From positions 681,008 to 745,007 of the forward strand of contig DKPJ01000011.1 of assembly GCA_002480085.1 (NCBI GenBank): a stretch of DNA of 64,000 bases, written 5' to 3'. The translations under genes were made by a program, and so were the position numbers. Below, one piece after another: positions 55,785 through 64,000 of the stretch. Numbering within the stretch: the stretch's first letter is position 1; the number at the start of each line of letters is the position of its first letter. Below the pieces are notes generated by a model that did not search any database, was not told where the DNA came from, and saw only the letters and a list, made by a program, of their open reading frames with translations. The stretch comes from Enterobacteriaceae bacterium UBA7338 (GTDB taxonomy: Bacteria; Pseudomonadota; Gammaproteobacteria; Enterobacterales; Enterobacteriaceae).

Positions 55785-56456
55785 ATGTGCGGACGATTTG
55801 CCCAGTCGCAGGCGCGCGACGACTATCTGGCTCTCTTTGCTGGTGAAGCAGAGCACGATATCCCTTTCGACCCCGAGCCCATCGGGCGTTACAACGTTGC
55901 GCCTGGAACCAAAGTTCTTTTAGTGAGCGAGCGCGATGACAGGCTGGCGTTGGATCCGGTGCACTGGGGCTATGCACCGGGCTGGTGGGACAAACCTGCG
56001 CTAATCAACGCCCGCGTCGAGACCGCGGCAACCAGCCGAATGTTTAAGCCTCTGTGGCAGCATGGGCGCGCTATCTGCTTTGCCGACGGCTGGTTTGAGT
56101 GGAAAAAAGAGGGGGATAAAAAACAGCCTTACTTTATTTACCGCAGCGACGGCCAGCCGATCCTGATGGCGGCCATCGGCAGCGCGCCGTTTGAACGCGG
56201 CGACGAAAACGAAGGCTTTCTGATTGTTACCGCTGCGGCGGATAAGGGGCTGGTGGATATCCATGACCGGCGGCCGCTGGTCTTAACGCCGGAAGCCGCC
56301 CGCGAGTGGATGCGTCAGGAGGTCAGCGGTAAGGATGCGGAGGATATCGCTAAGCGCGGCGCGGTTCAGGCGGAGATGTTTACCTGGCATCCGGTCACGC
56401 GCGCGGTAGGAAATATTAAAAATCAGGGACCGGAGATGATCGAGCCGGTAGAGTAG
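55785..56456 (+). CDS. yedK: YedK, SRAP/HMCES-family abasic-site protein
   Basis: 223-aa SRAP-domain protein that forms a thiazolidine DNA-protein crosslink with abasic sites in single-stranded DNA, shielding them. The catalytic Cys2 becomes N-terminal after Met removal (MCGRFAQ). Other active-site elements are readable: RYNVAPGT (Asn), INARVETA, the Glu in CFADGWFEWKK, and DIHDRRPLVL with the His. CAGGAGG precedes the ATG. In E. coli yedK lies elsewhere, so its position beside cybB is a difference in gene order. Confidence 0.93.
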   Translation: MCGRFAQSQARDDYLALFAGEAEHDIPFDPEPIGRYNVAPGTKVLLVSERDDRLALDPVHWGYAPGWWDKPALINARVETAATSRMFKPLWQHGRAICFADGWFEWKKEGDKKQPYFIYRSDGQPILMAAIGSAPFERGDENEGFLIVTAAADKGLVDIHDRRPLVLTPEAAREWMRQEVSGKDAEDIAKRGAVQAEMFTWHPVTRAVGNIKNQGPEMIEPVE

Positions 56457-56477
56457 TGCCAGGTCCCGATATTATGC

Positions 56478-57008
56478 TTAACGCCGCCTGCCGGGCATCA
56501 TGCGCAGTAGCGTATCGTCTTTCCACACGTAGTGATGCGCCAGCGCGGCGGCGGCGTGCAGACCGATCACGTAGTAGCCCAGCGTCGCCAGGGTAACGTG
56601 CCAGCTTTTCAGGGTATCGACCAGTTCGAAATTTGATTCGCTGGCGTGCGGCATCATCATCCCAAAAGCAAACCAGTTATTACCGCGGTTCCACATCATC
56701 AGCAGGCCAATAATCGGCAGAGCTATAAACAGAATATAGATTACCAGATGACCAAGATGCGCCAGGCCGGTCATCATCGCTTTTGGTTTGGGCGTAATCA
56801 GCGGCGAGGGATATTTCAGGCGCACCAGCAGACGCGCAACCATCAGCAGCAGAATAGAGATCCCACAGGAGACGTGGATCATATTGATCAGCGGACGGGC
56901 GCTGCGGGGAAAGTATCCGCGAAACTCCATCGCGCAGTAGGCCACCACCACCAGCAAAAATACCAGCCAGTGAATGGTTATTTGTAACCCGGAATATTTG
57001 CTGCGCAT
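56478..57008 (-). CDS. cybB: CybB, cytochrome b561
   Basis: Four-helix inner-membrane di-haem cytochrome (176 aa) that oxidises ubiquinol; in E. coli it can pass electrons to superoxide. Haem-ligand histidines appear in GLQITIHWLVFL, VSCGISILLLM (preceded by IHVS), and YVIGLHAAAALAHHYVWKD. AAGGGAAA precedes the ATG. It is next to aldA as in E. coli and convergent with yedK. Confidence 0.92.
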   Translation of the reverse strand: MRSKYSGLQITIHWLVFLLVVVAYCAMEFRGYFPRSARPLINMIHVSCGISILLLMVARLLVRLKYPSPLITPKPKAMMTGLAHLGHLVIYILFIALPIIGLLMMWNRGNNWFAFGMMMPHASESNFELVDTLKSWHVTLATLGYYVIGLHAAAALAHHYVWKDDTLLRMMPGRRR

Positions 57009-57093
57009 CAGATTTCCCTTATCTAAAACAGTAAAAAAGCAAACATACCGGGCTTTAATTAAAACTTCATTAATTATTCTCAGGCCGAATCAA

Positions 57094-58533
57094 TCAGGAT
57101 TGCAGATAGACGACCTGCGTTTGCAGATACTCGTTCAGACCGTGACGACCGTCGGCCCCACCAATGCCGGATTTACGCCAGCCCGCATGGAACCCCTGCA
57201 TCGCCTCAAAGTTCTCGCGGTTAACGTAGGTTTCACCAAATTTCAGCCCCTTGATCGCCTGCATGGCGGTATTGAGGTTTTGCGTATAGATCGAGGAGGT
57301 CAGGCCGTAGTCGCTATCGTTCGCCATCTCCAGCGCCTCTTCCAGGGTATCAAAGGCCACTACCGGCAGCACCGGGCCGAAGGTCTCTTCATGCATGATG
57401 GTCATATCCTGGCGCACGTCCAGCAGCAGCGTCGGCGGATAGAAATAGCCGCTGCCCTCTACCGCTTTACCGCCGAGGGCGATCTTCGCCCCCTGCTCTA
57501 CGGCACCGGCCACCTTCTGCTCGACGCGAGCCAGCGCAGCGGCGTTGATCAGCGGCCCCATAGCAATGTCGTTGCGGGCGGCAGGATCGCCATATTCCAC
57601 GGCGTTCATCGCCTCCCCCAGACGGTTAACGAAACGATCGTAGATGCCCTTCTGTACATAGACGCGCTCGGCGCAGTTACACACCTGTCCGGTATTGATG
57701 ACCCTTGAATCGACAATGGCTTTTACCGCCAGGTCGAGATCGGCATCGTCCATCACGATAGCTGGCGCTTTACCGCCCAGCTCCAGGCAGACCTTAGTGA
57801 TGTTTTTCGCCGCTGCCGCCATGATCTTCTCTCCAGCACCGACGCTGCCGGTCATGCTGACCATCGCCACTTTTGGGTTGCCCGCCAGCTCCTGGCCCAC
57901 GGTCTCACCGCGTCCGAGCACCAGGTTGAACACCCCACGCGGCAGGCCAATGCTATCGACGATTTTAGCGAAGGCGATGGCGTTGTTAGGAGTGAACTCA
58001 CTCGGCTTGATGACGATGGTGTTGCCGGTCACCAGCGCCGGAGCCAGCTTGCGGGCGATCAGGAAGAAGGGAAAGTTCCACGGCAGAATGCCGGTGGTGA
58101 CGCCTAGGGCGCGCTTGAAGACCAGAATGTTCTCTCCGGGGCGGTCGCTCTGTAGGATCTCACCTTCGTAGCGGCGCGCCCACTCGGCCATGTACTCAAT
58201 GTAATCGGCGGTAAAGGCGACCTCAACCTCGGCCAGCTGCTGGATCTTCCCGCCCTCCTCTACAATCAGGGCGCTGATTTCACTGGCCTGCTCGCGGATC
58301 CCCGCGGCAATTTTCCGCAGCCACCCGGCGCGTTCAATAGCTGGCAGCGCCTCCCAGGCAGGCTGGGCGCGAGCGGCTGCGTCGATGGCCTTACGCGCAT
58401 CGTCCGCCGTACCGTCAGGAATGCGCGAAATCAGCGCTTCCGTAGCCGGGTTGACGACGTCGATCCAGGCCTCGCCCTGCCAGGTGACAAACTGACCATC
58501 AATATACATCGGGTGCTGTACGGGTGCTGTCAT
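57094..58533 (-). CDS. aldA: AldA, lactaldehyde/glycolaldehyde dehydrogenase
   Basis: NAD-dependent aldehyde dehydrogenase of 479 aa, as in E. coli, oxidising L-lactaldehyde and glycolaldehyde in fucose, rhamnose and glycol metabolism. Seen are the cofactor-region ILPWNFPFFLIARK, the catalytic Glu in CLELGGKAPAIV, the catalytic Cys in GQVCNCAERV, and the conserved C-terminus LQTQVVYLQS. The ATG at 58531-58533 has CAGGAG upstream and matches E. coli MSVPVQHPMYIDG; an upstream Met (58566) is not conserved. Confidence 0.95.
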   Translation of the reverse strand: MTAPVQHPMYIDGQFVTWQGEAWIDVVNPATEALISRIPDGTADDARKAIDAAARAQPAWEALPAIERAGWLRKIAAGIREQASEISALIVEEGGKIQQLAEVEVAFTADYIEYMAEWARRYEGEILQSDRPGENILVFKRALGVTTGILPWNFPFFLIARKLAPALVTGNTIVIKPSEFTPNNAIAFAKIVDSIGLPRGVFNLVLGRGETVGQELAGNPKVAMVSMTGSVGAGEKIMAAAAKNITKVCLELGGKAPAIVMDDADLDLAVKAIVDSRVINTGQVCNCAERVYVQKGIYDRFVNRLGEAMNAVEYGDPAARNDIAMGPLINAAALARVEQKVAGAVEQGAKIALGGKAVEGSGYFYPPTLLLDVRQDMTIMHEETFGPVLPVVAFDTLEEALEMANDSDYGLTSSIYTQNLNTAMQAIKGLKFGETYVNRENFEAMQGFHAGWRKSGIGGADGRHGLNEYLQTQVVYLQS

Positions 58534-58628
58534 GTCCTGCTCCTGTAATGGGATTGTTTTTAACACGTAAATCTGTTGTTAAAAATTTACAGGCGTCGCG
58601 GATAATTCACAGAGCCACAGGCGGAATT

Positions 58629-58644
58629 TGTGAGTGATCTCATA
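58629..58644 (-). promoter_or_regulatory. CRP-like site of aldA
   Basis: TGTGA-GTGATC-TCATA on the plus strand (eight of ten CRP consensus bases), centred at 58636.5. An AATTAT -10 (58607-58602) on the minus strand would place the aldA start site at about 58595, so the CRP site is at -41.5. E. coli aldA is CRP-dependent, which supports the reading. Confidence 0.5.
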
Positions 58645-58669
58645 ATAAACAGCACGCTACATCAGCCAT

Positions 58670-59473
58670 TTATATTAGCGCCCGCGCGCGTAGAGTGGGC
58701 TTCAGCGTCTCGTCAGCCTGCATAACCTCCCACGCGCGGGTTATCTCCTCAGGCATATCGACATGAGCAATAAAATCGCGTCCGTTGGGACCGTAACCCT
58801 GCTCATCATCGCGCAGCCGCGCCAGCTCGCCGGGGATCAGCGACAGATAGCGTTCCACCGGCCAGAGACCTTCCCTTTTCGGCAGGAAGCTCAGGCCATG
58901 GCGACCGTTGTCGAGCCTTGGGGTCAGGCCAGGATAGCTTACGCAACGTACCTCATGGTTAAGCTCCTCCAGCACGCGGGCAAAGGTTGCCATCGTCCGG
59001 CGCTGCATAGTGGGATCCTGCACGACCACCAGCGTTTTAACGTCTACACTGCGCTCACGGATCAGCGACCATGAGAAGCGCGCATTTTCACCGCAGTTGG
59101 TTGAGCGCTGTTCCAGAATCAATTTGTCTGCCGGAATTTTCCAGAACTGGCGAGCAATATCGCTCATGATCGCCGCCTCGGTACGTCCGGTAGTGCGCAC
59201 CTTGTTATAGCGCGCGTGACGTGCGATGGCAGCATAGAGGAAAGGCGTGGAGTGGCCGATTCCGCCGCTGATTACCAGGGGGATTTTGTGTGTGGCAGCC
59301 AGCTCACAGGCAGCATCAATGGTGGGGATCACCGCGTTACCGGCCAGAACGATGCAGCCGGCCTGAGCCGGCAGCGGCTTACCTTCGAACTCATTTTGGG
59401 CCAGCCAGCTCCCTACCGCGTTAACGGCAGCCAGCGTTTTTTCTGACAGAGTCGGAAAGCGGGTAGTAAACAT
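58670..59473 (-). CDS. ydcF: YdcF, DUF218/SanA-like protein
   Basis: 267 aa (E. coli YdcF 266 aa). The DUF218 fold is shown by CIVLAGNAVIPTIDAACELA, VISGGIGHSTPFLYAAIA, STNCGENARFS and VVQDPTMQRRTMATF, which are almost the same in E. coli. E. coli YdcF binds S-adenosylmethionine in vitro, but its cellular function is unknown. The ATG at 59471-59473 has AGGAGG upstream; a GTG two codons earlier overlaps that site and is less likely. Next to aldA as in E. coli. Confidence 0.91.
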   Translation of the reverse strand: MFTTRFPTLSEKTLAAVNAVGSWLAQNEFEGKPLPAQAGCIVLAGNAVIPTIDAACELAATHKIPLVISGGIGHSTPFLYAAIARHARYNKVRTTGRTEAAIMSDIARQFWKIPADKLILEQRSTNCGENARFSWSLIRERSVDVKTLVVVQDPTMQRRTMATFARVLEELNHEVRCVSYPGLTPRLDNGRHGLSFLPKREGLWPVERYLSLIPGELARLRDDEQGYGPNGRDFIAHVDMPEEITRAWEVMQADETLKPTLRARALI

Positions 59474-59570
59474 TGTCACCTCCTACAGGATATATCCCAG
59501 CAGGTTAACAAAGCCTTAGGTAAAGAAAAGGCGATCTCTCCTAATCGCTGATTTCGCTTTATTCATTAAT

Positions 59571-59600
59571 TTGATAAATAATCAGAACTATTAGTACACT
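59571..59600 (+). promoter_or_regulatory. Promoter of the efflux operon
   Basis: TTGATA (59571-59576), 18-bp spacer, TACACT (59595-59600), giving a start near 59607 and a 26-base leader before the ATG at 59633. Confidence 0.45.
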
Positions 59601-59632
59601 CACCAATACAGAATGGTTAATGTTAACAATCT

Positions 59633-61297
59633 ATGGATGACCGACAGCTGACGAAACGCGACCCCTATGCACCCCGTGAATGGGCGGCGCATGAAAAACC
59701 GATGCTGCTGGGATCCCCTTCAACGCCGCTGCACCCCGTCCCTAAGCGTATCGCCTACGGCATCGTGGGCCTGCTGGTGTGTCTGACCGGCGCGCTGGGC
59801 AATGCCATGGTGTCCGCTAACCTGCAAAATTTGCAGGGGACCTTTGCCGCCTGGTCAACGGAGATCGCCTGGCTACCGGCGGTCTACGTGATGACCAACG
59901 TCTCAATAAACCTGCTGCTGGTGAAGTTTCGCCAGCAGTATGGCCTGCGCGCTTTTACCGAAGGGTTCCTGGTGCTCTACGTGCTGGTGACCTTTTTTCA
60001 CCTCTTCGTCAACGATCTCAGTTCGGCGATCATGGTGCGGGCGGCGCATGGCATGGTGGCGGCGGCCCTCAGCTCGCTAGGGATCTACTATCAGATCCAG
60101 GCCTGGCCTGCCCGCCATCGTCTCAAGGCGTTGACCATCGGCATCACCGGCTCGTCGCTGGCGATCCCGATGGCACGGCTCTTCTCAACCGAGCTGCTGC
60201 AAACCGACGAGTGGCGCGGGCTTTACCTGTTTGAGCTGGGGCTGGCGCTGGTCTCCCTGGCCTGCGTCGTGATGCTTAAGCTCCCGCCGGGCGATCGCAA
60301 AAAAGTGTTCGAGAAGAAGGATTTTATCACCTTTATCCTGTTTGCTCCGGGTATGGCCCTGCTCTGCGCCGTGCTGTCGCTGGGGCGTCTGGAGTGGTGG
60401 TTTGAAACCCCGTGGCTCGGCTGGGCGCTGGCAGGGGCGCTGGTGCTGATCGTCAGCGCTATCGTCTTCGAGCACAACCGCAGCAACCCGCTGCTCAATA
60501 CGCGCTGGCTCTCCAGCGGCAGCATCGTGCGGCTGGGGCTGATCATGGTGCTGATCCGCATCGTGCTGGCGGAGCAGAATAGCGGTGCCATCGGCTGGCT
60601 ACAGTATATCGGCCTGCAGAACGAGCAGATGACCCATCTGGCATGGGCTATTTTTGCCGGTATCGTCTGCGGCATCGTCGCCAGCTGCCTGACCATCAAG
60701 CCCCAGCGCCTGGCCTGGCCCATTGTCACCTCGCTGGCGGTAATGATTGTCGCCTCCCTGCTCGACAGCCAATCGACAAGCCTGACCCGCCCCGACCAGT
60801 TTATGGTGAGCCAGTTCCTGCTGGGCTTCGGCAGCGCCTTTTTCCTGGCCCCGGCGATGCTGGCGGGCATCGGTAGCGTGGTCACCGAGCCACGTAACCT
60901 GGTGAGCTTCTCGGTGCTGTTCGGCATGAGCCAGAACCTAGGCGGCCTGCTCGGCTCGGCGGTGCTGGGCACCTTCCAGGTCTGGCGCGAGAAATATCAC
61001 TCCAGCCTGCTGGCGGATCAGCTTACCACGCTGGATCCGCTGGTGACCGAGCGCCTTCAGCTCTACACCCAGCAATATCAGAATCTGATTGGCGACAGTA
61101 CCCTGCTTAGCGCTCAGGCCGTTGCCCAGCTACAAAACGTCAGTTCTATCGAAGCGAATATTCTCGCTTACAACGATACTTACATGCTGACCGCCACCAT
61201 TGCCGCCGCCACGCTGCTGTGGATCTTCTGGCGGCTGCTGCGGTTACGTATTACTGCGCGTCTGTCCCTGAAAAAGGCGATGCGTAATTCTAAATAG
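59633..61297 (+). CDS. MFS efflux transporter, DHA2 (EmrB-like) type
   Basis: 554-aa, probably 14-helix drug:H+ antiporter. An unusually long hydrophilic N-terminus (about 38 residues) precedes the first helix IAYGIVGLLVCLTGALGNAM. Other features are WLPAVYVMTNVSINLLLV, a long extracytoplasmic loop near residues 450-510, and LLIWIFWRLL-type C-terminal helix. It is the inner-membrane part of a three-gene tripartite pump with the HlyD adaptor and outer-membrane factor that follow. It lacks a recognised E. coli orthologue; the substrate is unknown. Confidence 0.85.
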   Translation: MDDRQLTKRDPYAPREWAAHEKPMLLGSPSTPLHPVPKRIAYGIVGLLVCLTGALGNAMVSANLQNLQGTFAAWSTEIAWLPAVYVMTNVSINLLLVKFRQQYGLRAFTEGFLVLYVLVTFFHLFVNDLSSAIMVRAAHGMVAAALSSLGIYYQIQAWPARHRLKALTIGITGSSLAIPMARLFSTELLQTDEWRGLYLFELGLALVSLACVVMLKLPPGDRKKVFEKKDFITFILFAPGMALLCAVLSLGRLEWWFETPWLGWALAGALVLIVSAIVFEHNRSNPLLNTRWLSSGSIVRLGLIMVLIRIVLAEQNSGAIGWLQYIGLQNEQMTHLAWAIFAGIVCGIVASCLTIKPQRLAWPIVTSLAVMIVASLLDSQSTSLTRPDQFMVSQFLLGFGSAFFLAPAMLAGIGSVVTEPRNLVSFSVLFGMSQNLGGLLGSAVLGTFQVWREKYHSSLLADQLTTLDPLVTERLQLYTQQYQNLIGDSTLLSAQAVAQLQNVSSIEANILAYNDTYMLTATIAAATLLWIFWRLLRLRITARLSLKKAMRNSK

Positions 61298-61343
61298 CAT
61301 TGGAAGAGCATTGAATGAGAGCAGTGTTTCAACAGGAGTGGTT

Positions 61344-62423
61344 ATGAGTCAGCAGGACGCCGCTAAAGAGAAGGCGAATACCCGCAGCAACCTGCGGGTG
61401 GTTTCAATTTTTGCCGCCGTCGCCATTGGTATCGTGGGCGTACTGGTGATCCTCTACGCCTGGCAGCTACCGCCGTTTACCCGCCATACCCAGTTTACCG
61501 ATAACGCCTACGTGCGCGGCCAGACGACCTTTATCAGCCCGCAGGTCAACGGCTATATCACCGAGGTGAAGGTGCAGGACTTTGCCGTGGTGAAGCGCGG
61601 CGATCTGCTGGTGCAGATTGACGATCGCATCTACAACCAGCGGGTGCATCAGGCCGAGGCCCAGCTGGCAATGAAGGTGGCGGCGCTCAATAACAACCTC
61701 CAACAGCGCAAAAGCGCCGAAGCGGTAATCAAGCGTAACGAGGCGGCGCTGCAAAACGCCCAGGCGCAGAACCAGAAGTCGCAGGCGGATCTACGCCGGG
61801 TGAAAAATCTCACGGCAGATGGTTCCCTGTCGATTCGTGAGCGCGATGCGGCGCTGGCGAGCGCGGCGCAGGGCAGCGCCGATATCGCCCAGGCCCGGGC
61901 CACCCTTGAGACGTCCCGCCAGGATCTGCAAACGGTTATCGTCAACCGTGCGGCACTGCAGGCCGACGTGGAGAATGCCCAGGCAGCGCTGGAGCTGGCG
62001 CAGATCGATCTGCAAAACACTCGTATCGTCGCCCCGCGCGATGGTCAGCTGGGTCAGATGGCCGTGCGGCTCGGTGCCTATGTGACGGCGGGTACCCACC
62101 TCACCTCGCTGGTTCCCTCCCAGCGCTGGGTTATCGCCAACCTGAAAGAGACGCAGCTTGCTAACGTTCACACCGGTCTGCCGGTGCGCTTTACCGTGGA
62201 TGCGCTGAACAACCAGGCGTTCTCCGGCCATGTGGAATCTATTTCGCCGGCTACCGGGGTCGAATTTAGTGCGATTTCGCCAGATAACGCCACCGGCAAC
62301 TTTGTGAAGATTGCCCAGCGCATTCCGGTTCGCATTGCGGTAGAAGGAGACGCGGAGCAGATTGCGCGTCTGCGCCCTGGCATGTCGGTGCAGGTGCATA
62401 TTGATACCCGGGAGGCGAAATGA
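61344..62423 (+). CDS. HlyD/EmrA-family membrane fusion protein
   Basis: 359-aa periplasmic adaptor anchored by one N-terminal helix (VVSIFAAVAIGIVGVLVILY). Next come a lipoyl-like half (TDNAYVRGQTTFISPQVNGYITEVKVQDFAVVKRG), an alpha-helical hairpin rich in Ala/Gln (about 95-200), and the second half beginning NTRIVAPRDGQLG. The ATG at 61344 (MSQQDAAKEK) has ACAGGAG upstream; the frame is open from 61311. It links the MFS pump with the outer-membrane factor. Confidence 0.88.
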   Translation: MSQQDAAKEKANTRSNLRVVSIFAAVAIGIVGVLVILYAWQLPPFTRHTQFTDNAYVRGQTTFISPQVNGYITEVKVQDFAVVKRGDLLVQIDDRIYNQRVHQAEAQLAMKVAALNNNLQQRKSAEAVIKRNEAALQNAQAQNQKSQADLRRVKNLTADGSLSIRERDAALASAAQGSADIAQARATLETSRQDLQTVIVNRAALQADVENAQAALELAQIDLQNTRIVAPRDGQLGQMAVRLGAYVTAGTHLTSLVPSQRWVIANLKETQLANVHTGLPVRFTVDALNNQAFSGHVESISPATGVEFSAISPDNATGNFVKIAQRIPVRIAVEGDAEQIARLRPGMSVQVHIDTREAK

Positions 62424-63796
62424 GGTCCTTTCGCCCCGCGCTGCTGGCGCTCTGCGTTGCCCTCGCCGCCTGCCAGTCGGTTGACGTTCAGCCCGCGAAG
62501 CCCAGCCTGACCATCCCCGCCCAATGGCGCAGCAGCGTGGGGCCAGCCAGCCAGGCTGAAGCGGTCTGGTGGCGCAGCTTCCATGATAGCCAGCTCAACC
62601 AGTATGTTGATCGGGCGCTGCGCTATAACAGCGATATTCTTATTGCCCGCGAGCGGGTGAATGAGTACCAGGCACGAGTTTACGCCGCCGAGGGCAGTCT
62701 GTTCCCGACGCTGGATGCGGGCCTCAGCGGCACTCGGGGACGGGCGCAGTCTGCGGCGACGGGTCTGCCGGTCTACAGCACCCTCTATCGCGGTAACCTC
62801 TCCGCCAGCTACGATGTTGACCTGTGGGGAGCGAACCGCAGCACGGCCAGAGCCGCCCAGGCGTCTCTCGAAGCGCAGCAGGCCGCCGCTGCGGCAGCGA
62901 ACCTGACCGTGGCGTCATCGGTAGCGACCGGTTACATCACGCTGCTCTCTCTTGATGAGCAGCTGCGCGTCACCCAGTCAACGCTGAAAGCGCGAGAAGA
63001 GGCGTTCACCCTGGCCCAGCGCCAGTACGAAGCTGGCTACAGCTCGCGTCTGGAGCTGATGCAGTCCGACTCCGAGCTGCGCGCTACCCGGGCGCAGATC
63101 CCGCAGCTCCAGCATCAGATTACCGAGCAGGAGAACGCCCTGAGCGTGCTGGCCGGCGACAACCCTGGCGGCATCCGGCGCAGCAACGCGTTCGATAAAC
63201 TGACCCCGCTGCGCATCCCTGGCCAGCTCCCCTCCTCGCTGCTTAACCGCCGCCCGGATATCGTTCAGGCCCAGCGGGAGCTGATCGCCGCCGACGCCAG
63301 CCTCGCCGTTTCGCAGGCTCAGCTGCTGCCGTCTCTTAACCTGACGGCGGGCGGTTCGGTTCAGGACGATACGCTGGCAGGGTTATTAGATAATCCGCTG
63401 CGACTGTGGAGCGTCGGCGGCAGCATTCTTGCCCCGCTGCTTAACCGTCAGGCGCTGAATGCGCAGGTGGATGTATCCCAATCCCAACGTAACCAGGCGC
63501 TCTATAGCTATGAAAATACCGTGCGCAACGCCTTCAAAGAGGTCAACGATAGCCTCGACGCCATTGCACGCCTGCAGGAGCAGTTGACCGAGCTTCAGGG
63601 GCAGGTAGAGGTGGCGGACGAGACGCTGCGCATTGCGCAGAATCGTTACCAGAACGGCTACTCATCCTATCTGGACGTGCTGGATGCCCAGCGCACCCTC
63701 TTCTCTACCCAGCTAAACGTCGTGCAGGTGAAGAACAGCGTGCTGCTGGCGCAGATCGACCTCTATCGGGCACTGGGCGGCGGTTGGGCGGGTTAA
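62420..63796 (+). CDS. NodT-family outer-membrane efflux lipoprotein
   Basis: 458-aa TolC-like outer-membrane factor of the NodT group. It has a lipoprotein signal (LLALCVALAACQS, lipobox LAAC) and two repeats of long helices with short barrel strands; WWRSFHDSQLNQYVDRAL and LLNRRPDIVQAQRELIAADASL are family motifs. Its ATG overlaps the HlyD stop (ATGA), so the three pump genes form one operon. It would give the pump a complete path out of the cell without needing TolC. Confidence 0.88.
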   Translation: MRSFRPALLALCVALAACQSVDVQPAKPSLTIPAQWRSSVGPASQAEAVWWRSFHDSQLNQYVDRALRYNSDILIARERVNEYQARVYAAEGSLFPTLDAGLSGTRGRAQSAATGLPVYSTLYRGNLSASYDVDLWGANRSTARAAQASLEAQQAAAAAANLTVASSVATGYITLLSLDEQLRVTQSTLKAREEAFTLAQRQYEAGYSSRLELMQSDSELRATRAQIPQLQHQITEQENALSVLAGDNPGGIRRSNAFDKLTPLRIPGQLPSSLLNRRPDIVQAQRELIAADASLAVSQAQLLPSLNLTAGGSVQDDTLAGLLDNPLRLWSVGGSILAPLLNRQALNAQVDVSQSQRNQALYSYENTVRNAFKEVNDSLDAIARLQEQLTELQGQVEVADETLRIAQNRYQNGYSSYLDVLDAQRTLFSTQLNVVQVKNSVLLAQIDLYRALGGGWAG

Positions 63797-63835
63797 CCTT
63801 GAACCTTTGCCCCGGTGCCCCATCCGAACCTGCCT

Positions 63836-64000
63836 TAACGCCCGGCGGCGGCAAAGCCTTGCCGGGCCTACCCGGTATGCACACTCCCGTAGGCCCGGTA
63901 AGCGCAGCGCCACCGGGCATGTCGTTAGCCACAGATCTGCTTTTGAGTTCAAGATGCCAGGCTTAACGCCCGGCGGCGGCAGGCCTTGCCGGGCCTACCC
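63836..64000. repeat. REP units in alternating orientation (BIME-like)
   Basis: Three copies of a GC-rich palindromic unit: 63836-63871 (GCCCGGCGGCGGC...GCCGGGCCTAC form), an inverted copy about 63889-63918 (GTAGGCCCGGTAAGCG...CCGGGC), and a direct copy 63964-63998 almost the same as the first. The arrangement direct-inverted-direct is that of bacterial interspersed mosaic elements. It begins 40 bp after the efflux operon and may continue beyond the window. Confidence 0.8.

Noticed and set aside
57009..57093. RydC small RNA, known near cybB in E. coli
   Set aside because: No sequence resembling the E. coli RNA was found in the gaps beside cybB.

Overview
The window is enterobacterial chromosome, most likely from the Enterobacter / Lelliottia / Leclercia / Klebsiella group rather than E. 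coli. Proteins are close to full-length E. coli orthologues, and the order ydcT-ydcS-ydcR ... rlhA-sutR-ydcO ... ydcL ... tehB-ydcK-rimL-opgD-ydcJ-ydcI ... trg ... cybB-aldA-ydcF follows the E. coli map around 32 minutes, near the replication terminus. Large blocks absent from E. coli K-12 are inserted into this scaffold. No rRNA, tRNA, CRISPR array, prophage or insertion sequence was found.

Left part (1-13.2 kb): the end of a polyamine-type ABC transporter (ydcT, ydcS) with its MocR-type regulator ydcR; a cyanide-insensitive type cytochrome bd oxidase (cioA-cioB plus a 43-residue DUF2474 protein) coupled by TAATG overlaps; then a tightly overlapping six-gene operon that pairs a complete peptide-type ABC importer with a luciferase-like flavin monooxygenase and a double AhpD-type protein. 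This last cassette is conserved in other bacteria but has no known substrate.

Middle (13.2-37.9 kb): backbone genes rlhA, sutR, ydcO, ydcL, tehB, ydcK, rimL, opgD, ydcJ, ydcI, trg, interrupted by an AraC/EamA pair, an orphan DppA paralogue divergent from a PepT paralogue, a YdeP-type molybdopterin oxidoreductase, a membrane PQQ dehydrogenase that lacks the glucose-specific histidine of Gcd, and frmR-frmA with a clear operator. A perfect 22-bp palindrome between sutR and ydcO is a strong operator candidate.

Accessory block (37.9-55.7 kb, between frmR and yedK/cybB): an AT-rich stretch with a Fur-box-like site, a small ORF, a CPBP membrane protease, a YrbL-like kinase-fold protein, an MBL-fold hydrolase and an unknown membrane protein; then a tartrate-type catabolic operon (LysR, MFS permease, tartrate dehydrogenase, glycerate kinase); then a csc-type sucrose/raffinose system (LacI repressor, permease, GH32 invertase, RafY/ScrY-like porin) with paired repressor operators; then a periplasmic aldose-epimerase-like protein behind two CRP sites; then a set of small lipoproteins and hypothetical proteins.

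Right end (55.8-64 kb): yedK, cybB, aldA (with a CRP-like site), ydcF, a three-gene MFS-HlyD-outer-membrane-factor efflux operon, and an alternating array of REP units that runs off the window.
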